A program made the translations under genes and the position numbers. Of a stretch of 64,000 nt of DNA, positions 1 to 11,823 are shown in pieces. The DNA is from Sanguinoderma infundibulare (lineage: Eukaryota > Basidiomycota > Agaricomycetes > Polyporales > Polyporaceae), in contig JAVLRN010000001.1 in assembly GCA_032821775.1 (NCBI GenBank), positions 558,001 to 622,000 on the forward strand. Direction: 5' to 3'. The notes beneath the pieces were generated by a model that was given only the letters and a program-made list of their open reading frames with translations, did no database searches and had not been told where the DNA came from. Position 1 is the stretch's first letter. Every line of letters starts with the position of its first letter.

Positions 1-137
1 CTGATTCAAACACACCGTGATAAGGCTTAACTACATACTACAAGAATCGAAATTGCGCACATAAGAGATATGAGCAAGAAAAGCCGCGAACTAGCGGCGC
101 GCATACCACACCCTCTGGCCACTCCATGCTCAAGCGC

Positions 138-1334
138 TCAAGCCTTGCGTCTCATCTCCGGTTGCATGCTCGCCCCCATCGCAAGCGCAGTCTGAGGAGT
201 CGCACCAAACCCCAACGACGCCTCCACACTGGCTGCAGCGATAGCGCCAACCCGCCTGCCCTCGCTCATCCGCACCTCCTCCCATGCAGCGATGGCTTCC
301 TCGCGCTCCTCGACGCTCTTCCCATCCGAAATCACCCCAGCGAGCACGATCCCCAACTCCAGGGCGTCGAGCATCGCGAGGTTCGCCCCCGCGCCAGCGA
401 ATGGTGACATGAGGTGCGCAGCGTCGCCAAGGAGCGTGACCCCGGGAACATGGTCCCACTTGTGGTCCAGCGGGAGCATGTACAGCGGGCGCTGGTAGAT
501 CGCCGCGTCGTCGCAATGTTCGATGAGCGTCCGCACCCACGGCGCCCACCCCTCAAACTTCTCCAGCAACATCTTGCGCGCCACATCAGGATCCGAGGGC
601 AGCGTCCAGTCCTCCGGGGCGCGGAACCACGCGTAAATGCGGATGCGCCCGTCGCCGTTGTACTGCGCGCCGAACACGCGCGAGTGCTCGCAGGCGTAGA
701 GGCACCCCTCGTTGACCATCTCGACCACCTCCTCGAGTGCGGGAAGGGAGGTGACCTCGGGTGCGATGGAGATCTCTGCGCCGGTGACGCCGTGGTAGAT
801 GGGCACCGCGCTGGAGACAAGCGGGCGCACGCGCGAGTTCGCGCCGTCCGCCCCGACGAGGATGTCGCACACGGTCTTGTGCCCGTTCGCGAACGTGAGC
901 TCGTGCTCGCCGTTGCCGAACGGGACGGCGGAGGCGAGGCCGTAGCCCCACTTGATACCGTCGGCGGGGACGGCGTCGAGCATGATCTTGCGCAGCGCGG
1001 AGCGGTCGATCTCGGGGCGGGAGTCGAGCGGGTTCTGGTTCGGGTCCGCGGCCCTGGCGAAGAGGACCTTCTGGGAGTCGCAGAACTTCAAGCTCTGGCC
1101 CTCGGGGCGCGCGTATTGGTTGAAGGCGTCCTCGAGGCCGGTCTCGCGGAGAGCGCGCTGGCCGCTCTCGTACCCAAGGTCGAGGGTCCCGCCGAGGTGG
1201 GCCCGCGAGGAGAAGCTGATCTCGCGCTCGTAGAGGGTCGCTGGGATGCCGCGCTTGTGCAAGGTGAGGAGGAGGATGAGGCCACCTGGGCCGCCGCCGA
1301 TGATTGCAATGCGGGGGTGAGTGCCAGTCGCCAT
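138..1334 (-). CDS. FAD-dependent monooxygenase (aromatic hydroxylase / TetX-like)
   Basis: Single-exon gene, 398 aa, a usual length for this class A flavoprotein family. The N-terminal dinucleotide-binding loop GGGPGGL is near residue 14, the DG motif GADGANSRVRP lies near residue 160, and the second FAD-binding GD motif LLGDAAHLMSPFAGAG near residue 302, so all three hallmarks are present. Such enzymes use NAD(P)H and oxygen to hydroxylate small aromatic or polyketide-like substrates; the substrate cannot be read from sequence. No signal peptide or membrane segment is seen, so a cytosolic location is likely. The start is the first ATG ahead of the Rossmann strand. No biosynthetic partner genes lie beside it. 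Confidence 0.85.
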   Translation of the reverse strand: MATGTHPRIAIIGGGPGGLILLLTLHKRGIPATLYEREISFSSRAHLGGTLDLGYESGQRALRETGLEDAFNQYARPEGQSLKFCDSQKVLFARAADPNQNPLDSRPEIDRSALRKIMLDAVPADGIKWGYGLASAVPFGNGEHELTFANGHKTVCDILVGADGANSRVRPLVSSAVPIYHGVTGAEISIAPEVTSLPALEEVVEMVNEGCLYACEHSRVFGAQYNGDGRIRIYAWFRAPEDWTLPSDPDVARKMLLEKFEGWAPWVRTLIEHCDDAAIYQRPLYMLPLDHKWDHVPGVTLLGDAAHLMSPFAGAGANLAMLDALELGIVLAGVISDGKSVEEREEAIAAWEEVRMSEGRRVGAIAAASVEASLGFGATPQTALAMGASMQPEMRRKA

Positions 1335-3222
1335 TGTCTAGAGAAGCCGTCAGATGTCTCGTCTGTGTTGAATGCGGAGCTGCCACAACGTCCCCTTTTA
1401 ACTGCTGGACATACGAATGCGGTCGGCAGAGTGTGCCGAGCTATTGAGCCAGTCCATACCCAGGCTTAAACTTCTGCCGAGCCGCAACGTACCATGAGTA
1501 TGTTGTGTCCCATGCCTCGAAAGGTCGCGAATCACCTCTCGGCGGATTGGGCGTTGAACCGAGGCTTGCGTTCAGTATCGGCCCAAGTCGTCTATCACAC
1601 ATACGTGGACTTTATCTGATAAGCAATGAATCAAATAAAGAGATCACAATACGCCGACATACAGTACTTAAGTACAGTGCATACCTTTCAAGTCGGCATC
1701 AGCATCAGAGGCCAAGAACGCGGTCCGGCATGGTAGCTGTAGAAACCTGGAGACACCATGGACAACCCAACTATCCTTGGCAGGAGTCATCACAAGGATC
1801 GCCCACTGGAACTGCAATAGAAGTGAACACGAATGCTCTCGGCAGCCCGGCCGATTTGACAACTGCATTACGCACCGGGAACGCTGCAAGATATGCTATG
1901 GCACAAGCTAAGAGCATTTGACAATGTGCGCCTTTGATTGCTAATCACCGTGTAAAACAGGAAATGAGAGACGACTGGAAGTGGCGTCACAACAGCATGA
2001 TTACGCTCAGACACCATAGGGCTGGGGACCAGCTGGCGTTCTTGACGGCAATGCGCGCCGACCACCGTAGCTGGCCTAAACCAGTGACTGTTTCGGACGG
2101 CGATATCGATGTCGCAGAGGAAGCTTCTGCTGCCCTCTGTCTTCTCCGCGTGCACGAGGATACGGGAGACTCGGCGATGGACATGGATGACATGGATTTG
2201 ATGAGCCCTTCTGTTGGGTCCTTCGATGGTGCTGCTCGCGCGTGGGCCCTTCGCGGATGGCTTTTCGTGTGAAACGCCACTGCACCCACAGAGTTTTTCA
2301 GGGTCGGTGTGCGCGCAGGAGTACAGGGCGAGCGGTGCTCGGACGTGTCTGGAAGGCCCTCTGGCTCTTTGACCCAGGGATGATTGGTAGCTCGCGTGAG
2401 CGACATTCGCCTCTTCGGACCGTACTCTAACAGAGGCGAATGAAGCCTTATCCTGAAAGTGGAGAAAGTTCGAAATCTTCCATCAACGCGAAGTATACCT
2501 CAACAGCTCAGCCAAGGACGTACCCGTGTTGCTCATATTGAAGTCCGACAACATAGACCAGTCGACCTGCACGTCTCGCCTTGTCGCCTTGTTCCGGACA
2601 TGAACGGCGATATATCTGTACACCGGACGGAAACTGCAATGTGAGGCTTAAAGTTCGTCAACATCCGAGAAGGAACGCGTGTACGTCTTGAACACCACGA
2701 CGTCGACGCGTCGTAATGGCCTCTCGATCTAGGGTCCGTAACTTCAGGTGTAGCATACGCGCTGGTGCCACAGGCCGTCTGCGAGAGGCTGAATATACCA
2801 ATGAATGGTTGAGGGCATATTCAAGCAGCGACGCACCCATAAATTGCTCAGCGTGTCTATGTGCTTGGAGAGACCGAAGTCCGAGGCCTTGATCGTGAAC
2901 TAAGCCCACCATGCCAGACTGCGTCCTTGTCGTCTGATGCCAACCAGAAAGGTATGTCGGCGCATTGTGCCAAACAACGGCGTGTGTCGTCGAGGATGCA
3001 GTGAAAGCGGCTAAAGTTGAAGCAACTCGGCGTCGGTCCTCGGACTTCGTACTGTCACGTGATGGAGACGTCATGTGATCAAGAAGGCAAGTAACGCACC
3101 AAACCTTCCGACTCCGTTGCTTTTCCCAAATCCGCCCCGCTCAACAGACAAATATCGTGAGCTGTCCAAGATGTACATATATGACGTTTCAATCCTCTAA
3201 CGCAGTCCTCTCAGTTTGTTTC
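1335..3222. other. Intergenic stretch, no gene recognised
   Basis: Open frames here are short, mutually overlapping and match no family I recognise. The promoter of the flavoprotein gene should lie at its left edge and that of the next gene at its right edge, where a catatatgac-type AT-rich patch sits about 45 bases before the chosen start. Confidence 0.5.
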
Positions 3223-3927
3223 ATGGACCCTGCTGCGGGTGGTTGGCGTTTGGCCCCTTGCGATGTCCTCCGCGCACATCGCATTCCTTACCTCCACTGG
3301 TATGAGCACGCCTTACGCCACCACGGCTCCAAGACCATCGTCTTCTTCCTGTACCTCCTCGTCGACTCCGTGCCAGCTGCGGATACCTGTCTACGATCCG
3401 CCGGCTGGACGCCCACCGCCCTCCCGAAGCACACGCCCCAATACTACGATCCCTCCGTGGACGATCAGGCCGTCCTCGGGTACGCCGGGGACAAAGAGGC
3501 GGTCGTAGTACTGCTCTCCGCCAGTCCGTGGCCCGGAGTATCTGTGTCGCTCGATGGCGACCATGACGAGTATCCGACGCTGCCGCAGCTCTACAACGCG
3601 CTCGCCCAGCGGTCGCTCGACACCGACTGCGGCCCCTTTCGGGTGTACCTCAACCTCCAGCTCGCGTATCTCTACATGGACTGCCCGGAGCTGACGGCCC
3701 CTGACTTCGTGACGAGGCTGCCCTCGGACATCAGGCAGTACCACCTCGACAGGCTCTCGAAAACGCTGCACATGCAAGCCCCGAAGACGATACAGCACGA
3801 GCGGGAGATCAGAGACCGCGCTCGAAAAGGGGACTGGGTGCTCATGTACCAAGGATCGGCAGAACTGGGTGGGAGTAAGATCGATCGGGAGTACGAGGCC
3901 AAGCTGTTGGGGAACGCACCGCGTTAG
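3223..3927 (+). CDS. Hypothetical protein, 234 aa
   Basis: Single open frame with coding-like composition. I chose the ATG that starts MDPAAGGWRLAP; an in-frame ATG 22 codons upstream is possible but gives an unconvincing Cys-rich extension. The chain contains a short hydrophobic stretch (TIVFFLYLLVDSV) around residue 40 and otherwise mixed charged and hydrophobic sequence with many Asp and Tyr residues. I do not recognise a domain. It is flanked by convergently oriented genes and shows no frameshift, which argues that it is real. Confidence 0.55.
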   Translation: MDPAAGGWRLAPCDVLRAHRIPYLHWYEHALRHHGSKTIVFFLYLLVDSVPAADTCLRSAGWTPTALPKHTPQYYDPSVDDQAVLGYAGDKEAVVVLLSASPWPGVSVSLDGDHDEYPTLPQLYNALAQRSLDTDCGPFRVYLNLQLAYLYMDCPELTAPDFVTRLPSDIRQYHLDRLSKTLHMQAPKTIQHEREIRDRARKGDWVLMYQGSAELGGSKIDREYEAKLLGNAPR

Positions 3928-4224
3928 CTAGTGCAGTCCAAAGCACAGCGCTAAGCGACAGGAATACCGTTACCACCAATGTACCACAGCTTCACCCGAG
4001 CACTAACGCAATCCAGTCCGACAACTATTGCAATGCGGTGGTTCACTTCAGATATCGACATAATACATTGTGAATCCAGACACGACAAACGAGCAAAATG
4101 TCCCGTACATACGGCAGGCAGATCGGTGGGGTGTTGACAACTGAGCAAAGCGAAGCGTACGTGCGACGGCAAGGAACGAAACCAAACGAACGGACAGATC
4201 CCAACAGCAACGACAGCCACATCG

Positions 4225-7200
4225 CTATCCGCGGCGAGCCGTAGGCCCGTTGTACAGCGTTTCGTCCACCCAGTCCACGCGACTGTTTCGGAGCGGCTCG
4301 ATTGGGAACTGCGGTGCGTAGTGGCTGGCCCCCCGCGAGGGCTTCGAGTCGCCGCCGCCACCACCGTTGCTGCCCGTGGAGAGCGCTCCACCGCTCGCGC
4401 GCGGGTCCTGGAAGGGACCGGAGCCGCTGCGGGAGTGCTGCGAGCGCTGCGAGCGCGACGCGTGGCTTGCTCGTCGAGGCATGGTGGCAAGCAAGGGGGG
4501 CATATTTGATGAGCGGTATACCGGAGGCGGCGAGTTAGGGGTTTCGCGGACCATCGACGCGGGGTTGAAGTTCATTGGGGGCACCCCAGGGTAGCTCGGG
4601 AGCCTCTCCGAGGCCTTGGGCGCCTTTGAGCGGCGCGACCGGTAGATGCCTGCGTAGTCCGCAGATGAGCTTATGCTTATGTAGAGCAAGCAGAGATGTA
4701 AAAGGGAACGTACAACGAGCGATGGCCCAGAGGATTAGTATGATGACGATGCCGGCGACGACGGTCACCGGGATGGAGATCTGGAGGTTGTGCGTATACC
4801 ACGACTGGACAGGGTATCGCCACGCATCAGCATGTGCAAGGACGACAACAAATGAAGTCACCGAACACGTACCTTGAAGAACTCCTGCCAAGACCCTGGC
4901 TTGCAGTTCCCAGAGATGCACGTCCCGCCGTAGCCACAAGGCGAGCCGTCGATTAGCATTGACTGAAGGACGACGCACTGATTTGAGTTGTTCGGGTCCT
5001 GGCATGACACCTGACACGACTTGTCGTTGTTGGCTGGGCACGCCGTCGTGAGGTTCAAGGGCGCGCCCACGAGCTGACATTGCTCTGAGTTCCAACGCAC
5101 CATCACCGTAGCATTCAGCCCTCTTGTCCTTCACGTCGACCCAACAGCAACAGAGATAAGGGGACTCACGATCAAGCGAAGTACACTGCCCACTCGCACA
5201 CGCCAACCCATTCGACCCACAGCTCCGCCCGTTCGGCGCAAACACATCCGGGGGACACGTTGCGCTAGTTCCCGTGCACGTCTCCGCCGTGTCGCATTGC
5301 GCGTCCTTGCTCGGCCGGCACACCTGCGTGCTCGGCGCGAACGCGCACTGCTGGGTGCAGCACGTCGAGCTTGCCGGATCGCACACCGCGCCGTTCGTGA
5401 ACTTGCACGTCGTCGAGTCGCAGCAGGTTGAGTTCACGTTCATGCCCGGGTCGCAGTCCTCGCCCGTCTCGACGATCCCGTTCCCGCACATCTGGAGGCC
5501 GATGACCTGCTTCGAGTTCGTGAACGCCGTTGGCGCGTTCGGGTCGATCAGGCAAGACGTGTTCGTGTGTCCGCCCGAGGTACCAGCCATGAGGGAGCCT
5601 GGTGAAAGAACGGAACGTCAGCGCCGTTGGGAGGGAAGAGTACATGGGAGGCGCGGATGACGACGATGACGACTTACAAATGTTACCGATGCTGCACGGG
5701 GAAAAGTTCATCTCGCCCGTCTCCGCGACGGGGCTCATGATATACTGCGAATTCGCGTCGCACGTCGTCGTCGACAGCGGACAGCAGCTGATCGAGCTCG
5801 TCTCGCACACGCTGTTGCACGCGCACCCGTCCGCACACTAAATCCAATCATGAGCACCCTATATCTATATCATCGCCAGAAAATCCACCGGCTCCGAAGC
5901 AGGGAACTTACGTCGTGCTGTGTGGGAGCGGCGGAGGGTCAGATGAATGAGGCATTTAACCGACGTTAACGAAGAGCACTCACGATAGCGCCGAAGTTGT
6001 GCCCGATCTCGTGTGCGATGACCTGCCATTCGGTGCGGCCAGCGGTGGATACCGCGGTGCCTGAAACGATGGAAGGGCTCGAGCCCGAAGAAGTCTGCTG
6101 GCAAAGCGTCGCTAGCCAGGCGATCCCGACTTCGGAGCCGGTTGGGCAGCCGCTCATGAGGTGCCACAAGCCAGCACCGTCGTTGCCCTGTTGACCACGC
6201 CAGCCCGAGAAGATGGAGAGCCGGTCGTTGAGGGTAACGTTAGACGAGCAAGCAACATTCCAAGGTGTGCCCGCAGGTGCACTGGAAGGACATCTGGGGA
6301 CAGGAGCATCAGTAGTCGCACTGCACAGGGGGAGCGAGGACAAACGAACGTTGGTTCCTGCACCTGAAGCTCTACGATGCCGAGACTGACTTGGAAGGTC
6401 GTCTATAAGGGGGAATTATCGCATCTGCGCAGACTGCATGCGCCGAAATGACTGACCTTGTAGAGAGCGCTCGCCGTGTTCCAGTTGGTGATTATTGCCT
6501 TCGTTGCGTTCCCCGTGGAGCCATACTTGCTGGTGTACTCGCAGTCAGCCGCAACGCCCATGTAGACGATGCGTTGGGACGTCGGGCAGCCGGCAGTCTG
6601 ACCAATGGAATTCGAAAAGCTATGATGCAACAAAGACAGCGTAAGCAGAGCGGTCGGTCGAGAACGAAGCAACACATACTCGGTGCCCATCCCTCCACCA
6701 GCGACATCGTCACGCTTTGTGAAGTTCGTCGTCGCATGCAAAAACCCAAACGCATCATACCACGGCGTGTACGGCGCGGGCGGTACCTTCCTAATCGCCT
6801 CGTTCAGCATCGGGTCCGTGTTGAACTCCATCCGATCATGCCCGCACGACTCTCCATGCGTCTGCGCCTGCGGTGAACCCAGGACATGGGAGTGCTCGTG
6901 TTTGCTCATCACGTCCGAGTCGCGCCAGATGACGAGGTTCGCGTCCGGGTGGTCCTCGGCGAGCTCGATATGGGGGTCGAGCGCGTGCTTGTTCCGGAGG
7001 TAGTTGTCCTTGGTCTGCACATGGTGCGTCACGCCGTTGACCGAGAACGCGCCTTCGAACACCGGAGGGCGGCCTGCATCCGCGTCGCCCTGGTCGTACA
7101 CAGTGATGCGTGCCCACCCGAGCTCGAAGATCCCTGAAGGTCGTGGGATGACGCCGGCGGCATCTTCTCGTAGCCTATCTGGCGAGACGTGTGCGGGAAT

Positions 7201-8500
7201 GACTTCTCCCCAGTAGGCTTTTACCGACTCTCGGAGGAGTGGCTCCGTATGAGACAGCACTGACTGACCGTCGGGTCCCGTCTTGAAGTATTTGATACGA
7301 GCTGCCGGGTGGATGAGGTGGTCATTAGGGCGGAGGTGAAGGTAGAACGTCTCATCGAATGCAGTAAGGGTTAGCCGGAAGGTGTCCGTATGGCGGAGAA
7401 TCGGCGAGTCTGCTGGTAATGAGCGCTTTCCGAGGGCAGGTGGGGGTTCCCGTCGTGGTAGAATGTCTATCGATAGTGTCGATGGATGCGAGACACGCTT
7501 CAAAGGCCGCGCAGGGGCACTAAGTGCTAAAACGATGGGTTAGCATGGAGCTGAAATAACTTGAGTCTAGACAAGGAAGGTGCAAATTCTTAGAATAAGG
7601 TACGGCGAGGATGGTGTTACGATAACCTCAATGCTCGGTGCTGACCCTTTCTTTCAGACGTAAGCAGGATATTCGAATGCCGAGTTTCCGAAGCTCACGG
7701 GAAGCACTCGTGTGCGCCTATGTATGTAGCTGTGCGCAGCTACAAATCCGCAGCCCACGAAGTCCACCCCTGCCTGCTCGAACCCGGGTTCCAGAAAACA
7801 CGGCGATAATGTGCGGTCCCTCAGTAGGATGAGGAGCGCGAGGATCGGACACCGACATGGTGAACCGTGAGACCTCTATTAGCATTGGAGCTCAGCGAGG
7901 TGGCTCTTGCGATCCATCGAGCTCCCGTCCTGGTACACAGTGAGAGGGACAAAGGGGTCTTCGCGCAAGGAAGCGCAAGCGAGACGAAGATCACAGCTGT
8001 CCGCAAACTCAAGCACGGTTTCAAGGAATACCTAGACCGTGAGGTAAGGTGAATGCGCAGCCACTGCAGGCGACGTGCGAGAGCTGCAATACGTGCGGGC
8101 AACCCCGAGGTAAAATGGTTCTAACGAAACCACACCCCAACGATTGCCGGAGATGATATCCCGAGGACAATCGCAAGGGAGGGTTGCGTTGAAACTTATA
8201 AGATGGAACTCACGGCAGCGAACTGATCCCTACTCCACCCCTAGCGCACGTCGCACAACGAAGACCACGTCATTCCAACCGTATTCCTTTCTATTACGAG
8301 AGCCGCTGATCTTGAGTTCACTCGTAGTGGGTTCAGGGTGAGAAGGTAGTTGGCCGGCCGGTTAGGAGCGGCGCAAGGGGATGACAGACGGATCACAGAA
8401 GCTGGCGGAGAGCGAGAAGCTTGAAAGACTCACCTGAGGCCGAGTGAAGGCTAGCAAGGAGGACGAAGAGAAGACAGTATAGACGATGGTGGGAGTACAT
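4225..8500 (-). CDS. ADAM-type (M12B) disintegrin metalloprotease, type I membrane protein
   Basis: Eleven exons: 8500-8434, 7526-6680, 6619-6457, 6402-6350, 6293-5984, 5917-5912, 5837-5678, 5598-5170, 5084-4873, 4804-4714, 4649-4225, giving 920 aa. Order: signal peptide (MYSHHRLYCLLFVLLAS), long prodomain, zinc-protease domain with HEIGHNFGAIHD (three His ligands and catalytic Glu), the downstream Met-turn region, Cys-rich disintegrin domain, one membrane helix near the C-end, and a Pro/Ser-rich cytoplasmic tail with a PPVY motif. The His-Asp that ends the zinc motif is supplied by a six-base exon. All introns are GT-AG, 54-85 nt, except a 906-nt first intron. Exon 1 is the least certain: it was chosen because the signal peptide, a GTGAGT donor and the reading phase all fit. 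Known ADAMs shed membrane proteins; the fungal substrate is unknown. Confidence 0.85.
5912..5917 (-). other. Six-nucleotide microexon CACGAC (His-Asp) of the ADAM gene
   Basis: On the minus strand the sequence reads cccacacag-CACGAC-gtaagt: a good acceptor, two codons, and a perfect donor. Joining exon ...HNFGAI to CACGAC and then to TGTGCGGACGGG restores the family-conserved HNFGAIHDC. The flanking introns would be 66 and 74 nt, normal for this genome. Confidence 0.8.
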
Positions 8501-10078
8501 TAGAAAGGATTGGGGGATGTCCGGACGCACTGCCGCCGAGAGGTGAGAGAAGGCCGAGACAGAGTTGCGAAAAGACAAGTGACCCAGCGCTGCCCTGCGC
8601 CAAATCCGACCTGCGGAGGTCTGTTCCTCTGGTGGCGGGGTGCAGCGAGCGAGAAGGAGGAAGACGAAGAGGCGACGACGAGCAGAGGCAGCAGGCCGCA
8701 GAACCCAGGGCGTGATCTGCGACTCGGACTCTGACTCTCTCACCCACCTCCTCCTCGCAACCGACACCGCCTGGCGCTTCTCGGCCCCACGCCCTGTCAC
8801 TCTCCACCATCATCCTCATCATCCCCTCGGCCCTCTCGTCCGTTCACTGCATTTCTTGGCCCTCTCCTGCTCCTCTCGTCTCCCCTTTTCCTTGTCGCTC
8901 ACTCTGGAGGGCACTCGCTCGAATCCGAAATCCTCCCGGTCTCTGTTGCGACGTCGACAAGCGAGCGAACCAACTTACCACAGTGTTGTGCCTATCCGAA
9001 AATACATTCTATCGAAGGGCCGCCGACACTCTGGACCCCGGGACAGATCAGCGCACACCGCTCGGTCCGTGCTGACCTCGATGGACCGACCTAAGGCTAT
9101 TGGCAGTGTGCAACACTTGAGACGGCCTCACGTGTTGATCTTTTGACGGTAACGGCGTCGTATCTCAAACATCAAGCTTCCCGGTCGCTTTCGAGCCATT
9201 ACGTTTGTCTCTCGCTCTACCTCCATCGCGGAAGTCGATGGTTAAGGATTAAGTCCCCACGTACAGGAGTTTAACGGCCACTGGCCCCGCAGCCCTACTT
9301 CCCACACCCGAGGGCTTTTGGCATGCGCAGTTGCGCGCATCTTCCTACGGAATGCAAAGGCAAGTCATCAACCATGATTCGAGCGCATCCTCACCCAATT
9401 GGCGATCTCACAGTCTCAAATTTGTACGATAGGAGAAGGTCAGAGCCCTCGTTGCGCTCGAGGATAATAAGTCCCAGCTCGCCGTGAGCTCACTTTGTTA
9501 GCTGCAAATACATACGTCGCGCAAAAACGTACACGTCCTAGGCCTCTTGTAACGGACTGCCTCGTCTTCCCCAAGCACACCGAACGGCGTCACATTTCAT
9601 TGGCTTCCTCTCGCGACACGAATGTGACAATCTTCCGCCAATCGTGCGAGGTATCATCTAGGTACCATAGGCGAGGGAACCTCACAACAATTGAGTGGCT
9701 ACCTAGCCTCTGCGGCCTATCAGCCCGTCGACGGGATATCGCTAAACGCATATAGCCGCGTCTTATGTTGTGCCTGCCATTGCGTTGATCCGGTTGGGCA
9801 CGTACTGACGGGAGGTCTCCACTCCGAGATACCCGCTCACGGCATGCGGGAAATGTAACAAGACGAATGTCAACCATTCCGACGGGATTAACATAGCCTG
9901 CAGCAACCAGGGCAACCCCATCTCGAGCTTCGGCCTGTCGAGTTACGTCTATTTGACCAGTGCCCTACTGTACTGTACTTACATCATACCCGTATTTAGC
10001 GTCCAATCGATGTGTGGCTATTGATACATTCGAGGACCGTGCGCACTCGTCCTCCATTAATAAGAAGGACTTATGTCC
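8501..10078. other. Non-coding stretch with a CT-rich tract
   Basis: Plus-strand bases about 8730-8960 are strongly pyrimidine-rich, like a fungal promoter or 5' leader, but no convincing plus-strand gene follows. The left end should hold the ADAM promoter. Frames from 9100 to 10078 are short and unrecognised. Confidence 0.4.
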
Positions 10079-11098
10079 TCACTCCCTCTCATCCAGCTGA
10101 GACGACAACTCGCGATCGTCGGACACGGGCGGCGTCGCGAGCGCACCGCCCACCTTCGGCCGGACGTCCCGCCCCTCCTCCAGAAACGCCCGACAGAACT
10201 CAGGGACCGCGTCTTCAAGCTGTGCACCACCGATACCGCATTCGGGCTCCGGAGGTCACGCGCTGGGTCCTTGGCCGCGACGAGGAAGCCGATCTGGCCC
10301 AGGGGTACGTCAGCACCATTGCGTACGCGTACTCGACGACGGGGAATAACGGCCGCGCGGTGTCGGGCAGCGCGCGGACGGAGGGGAGTTGGAGCTACAT
10401 GGACTCAGCCTGGATGGAGATGTGTCCGCCTGGGTCGAGGGAGGCCGCGAGGAGTTCGAAGTAGGGGCGCTCGAAGAGCGCCGCGGCGGGGCCGTCGGGG
10501 TCGGAGCAGTCGGTGATGATCACGTCGTAGGTCGACTCGGAATCGAAGTGGGGTGCGCGCTGGCTCAGGCGGGAGGAGAGGAAGTGGAGGCCGTCGCCGA
10601 TGTGGATCGTCACGCGCGGGGAGGAGAGGAGGCTGGACATGTGGGGGAGGTACTGTTTCGATACGCGCATGACCGCCTGCGATGGTGATGTCGTGAATGT
10701 GGATCCGGGATCCGGGATGCAAACGGCGGGATTCGTACCTCATCTATGTCGCGCAGCACGACTTGTTCGACCGCTTTGTGCTTGAGAACCTCGCGCACGA
10801 CCCCGCCATCGCCGCCACCGACGACGAGTACTCGTCTGGGGCAAGGGTGGCTGGCTAGCGCGAGGTGTGCGATCATCTCTTGGTATCTGTCGGCTGTACG
10901 GCCGTACGGTTTGGCTCCGTACGTCTCACAACCGAGGAATGGGGAGTGATGTGCAACTCACGCGAACTCGTCGCGTTCGGTACATTACACCACGCCGTCC
11001 AGCACCAAGACGTTCCCGTACGTCTTAGACTCGAACACGAGAACGTCTTGGTACAGCGACTCCTCTACGTGCAGTATCCTGTTCACTTTAAGATTCAT
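10079..11098 (-). pseudogene. Spermidine synthase, decayed copy
   Basis: Conserved spermidine synthase blocks are readable in order: [20 protein letters not shown], the CTERDEFAYQEMIAH region, the decarboxy-SAM-binding [23 protein letters not shown], and the catalytic YDVIITDCSDPDGPA. The gene is broken: a Gln codon after LVLDGVV is TAA (10985-10987), a Trp codon after QAESM is TAG (10395-10397), one base is missing near 10298 and another shift lies near 10220. The N-terminal segment before NLKVNRIL is also out of frame. Two introns with intact splice sites remain, so this is a DNA-level duplicate rather than a retrocopy. Spermidine synthase is normally essential for polyamine synthesis, so a working copy is expected elsewhere. 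Confidence 0.85.
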
Positions 11099-11823
11099 GG
11101 CTTGGTCGTCTGTGGTGGTACGAGGGTTGTCCTTGGCGAGTGGTTCTCGACGGCGTCACCGGTTGATCTCGTCGCCACCTATAATGCCTTTTCGACATCG
11201 CTCCAGATGTATCTTTAGAATGGACGGGCAATCGCGCCGGGTCGCAGGTGGAGAACTTGAACAGGATGGGTAGAGGATTCCCGAGTCGGATTACGGTCGG
11301 CTTCAAGTTTACCGCGCGATCTGCTGGAGTTGGAAGGATTTGAATTGGCATGGAGTGTGGCGCACGGCCGGTGCGCAACGTACAGTATACTGGGGCAGTT
11401 GGAAACTTGCCAGGGGCTGGTTAAGGAGGAGCCTATTGCGGAAGCAATAACTGAGCTGAATCTGAGATTGCGCCGTAAGTGATCGCGAGAACAACGGAAC
11501 GTCAGAGAGTCGCACTTCTCCTGAACTACCACCTACTACTTACTGGCACTCAATTATCCCGTCGCTGCTGAAGACGACCAAGATGCCGAGGTCGTTCGAC
11601 GCGCCATGCAAATTGCGGATGTACGTACCGTACCTAAGGAGACCACGTGACCAACGATACTCGGTGCTGAACGATAACGGGTTTCGACTGCTTGTCCTTT
11701 CGTTTGTCCTTTCTTCTGGCTCCAGCTTCTGCGCTCTGCTGTCATTTTATACCAATAAATCTGTGATTTTTTGAGTCTAAAACAACGTCATTGCTCCGTA
11801 ACTAAGTCCAGGGTTCCAGGCAT

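Noticed and set aside
586..1386. 266-codon minus-strand frame overlapping the same gene
   Set aside because: Arg/Pro/His-rich composition typical of a GC-rich alternative frame.
414..1469. 351-codon open frame on the plus strand opposite the monooxygenase
   Set aside because: It is the antisense shadow of a GC-rich gene; its translation is Val/Arg/Gly-rich with no motifs, while the minus frame has all flavoprotein signatures.
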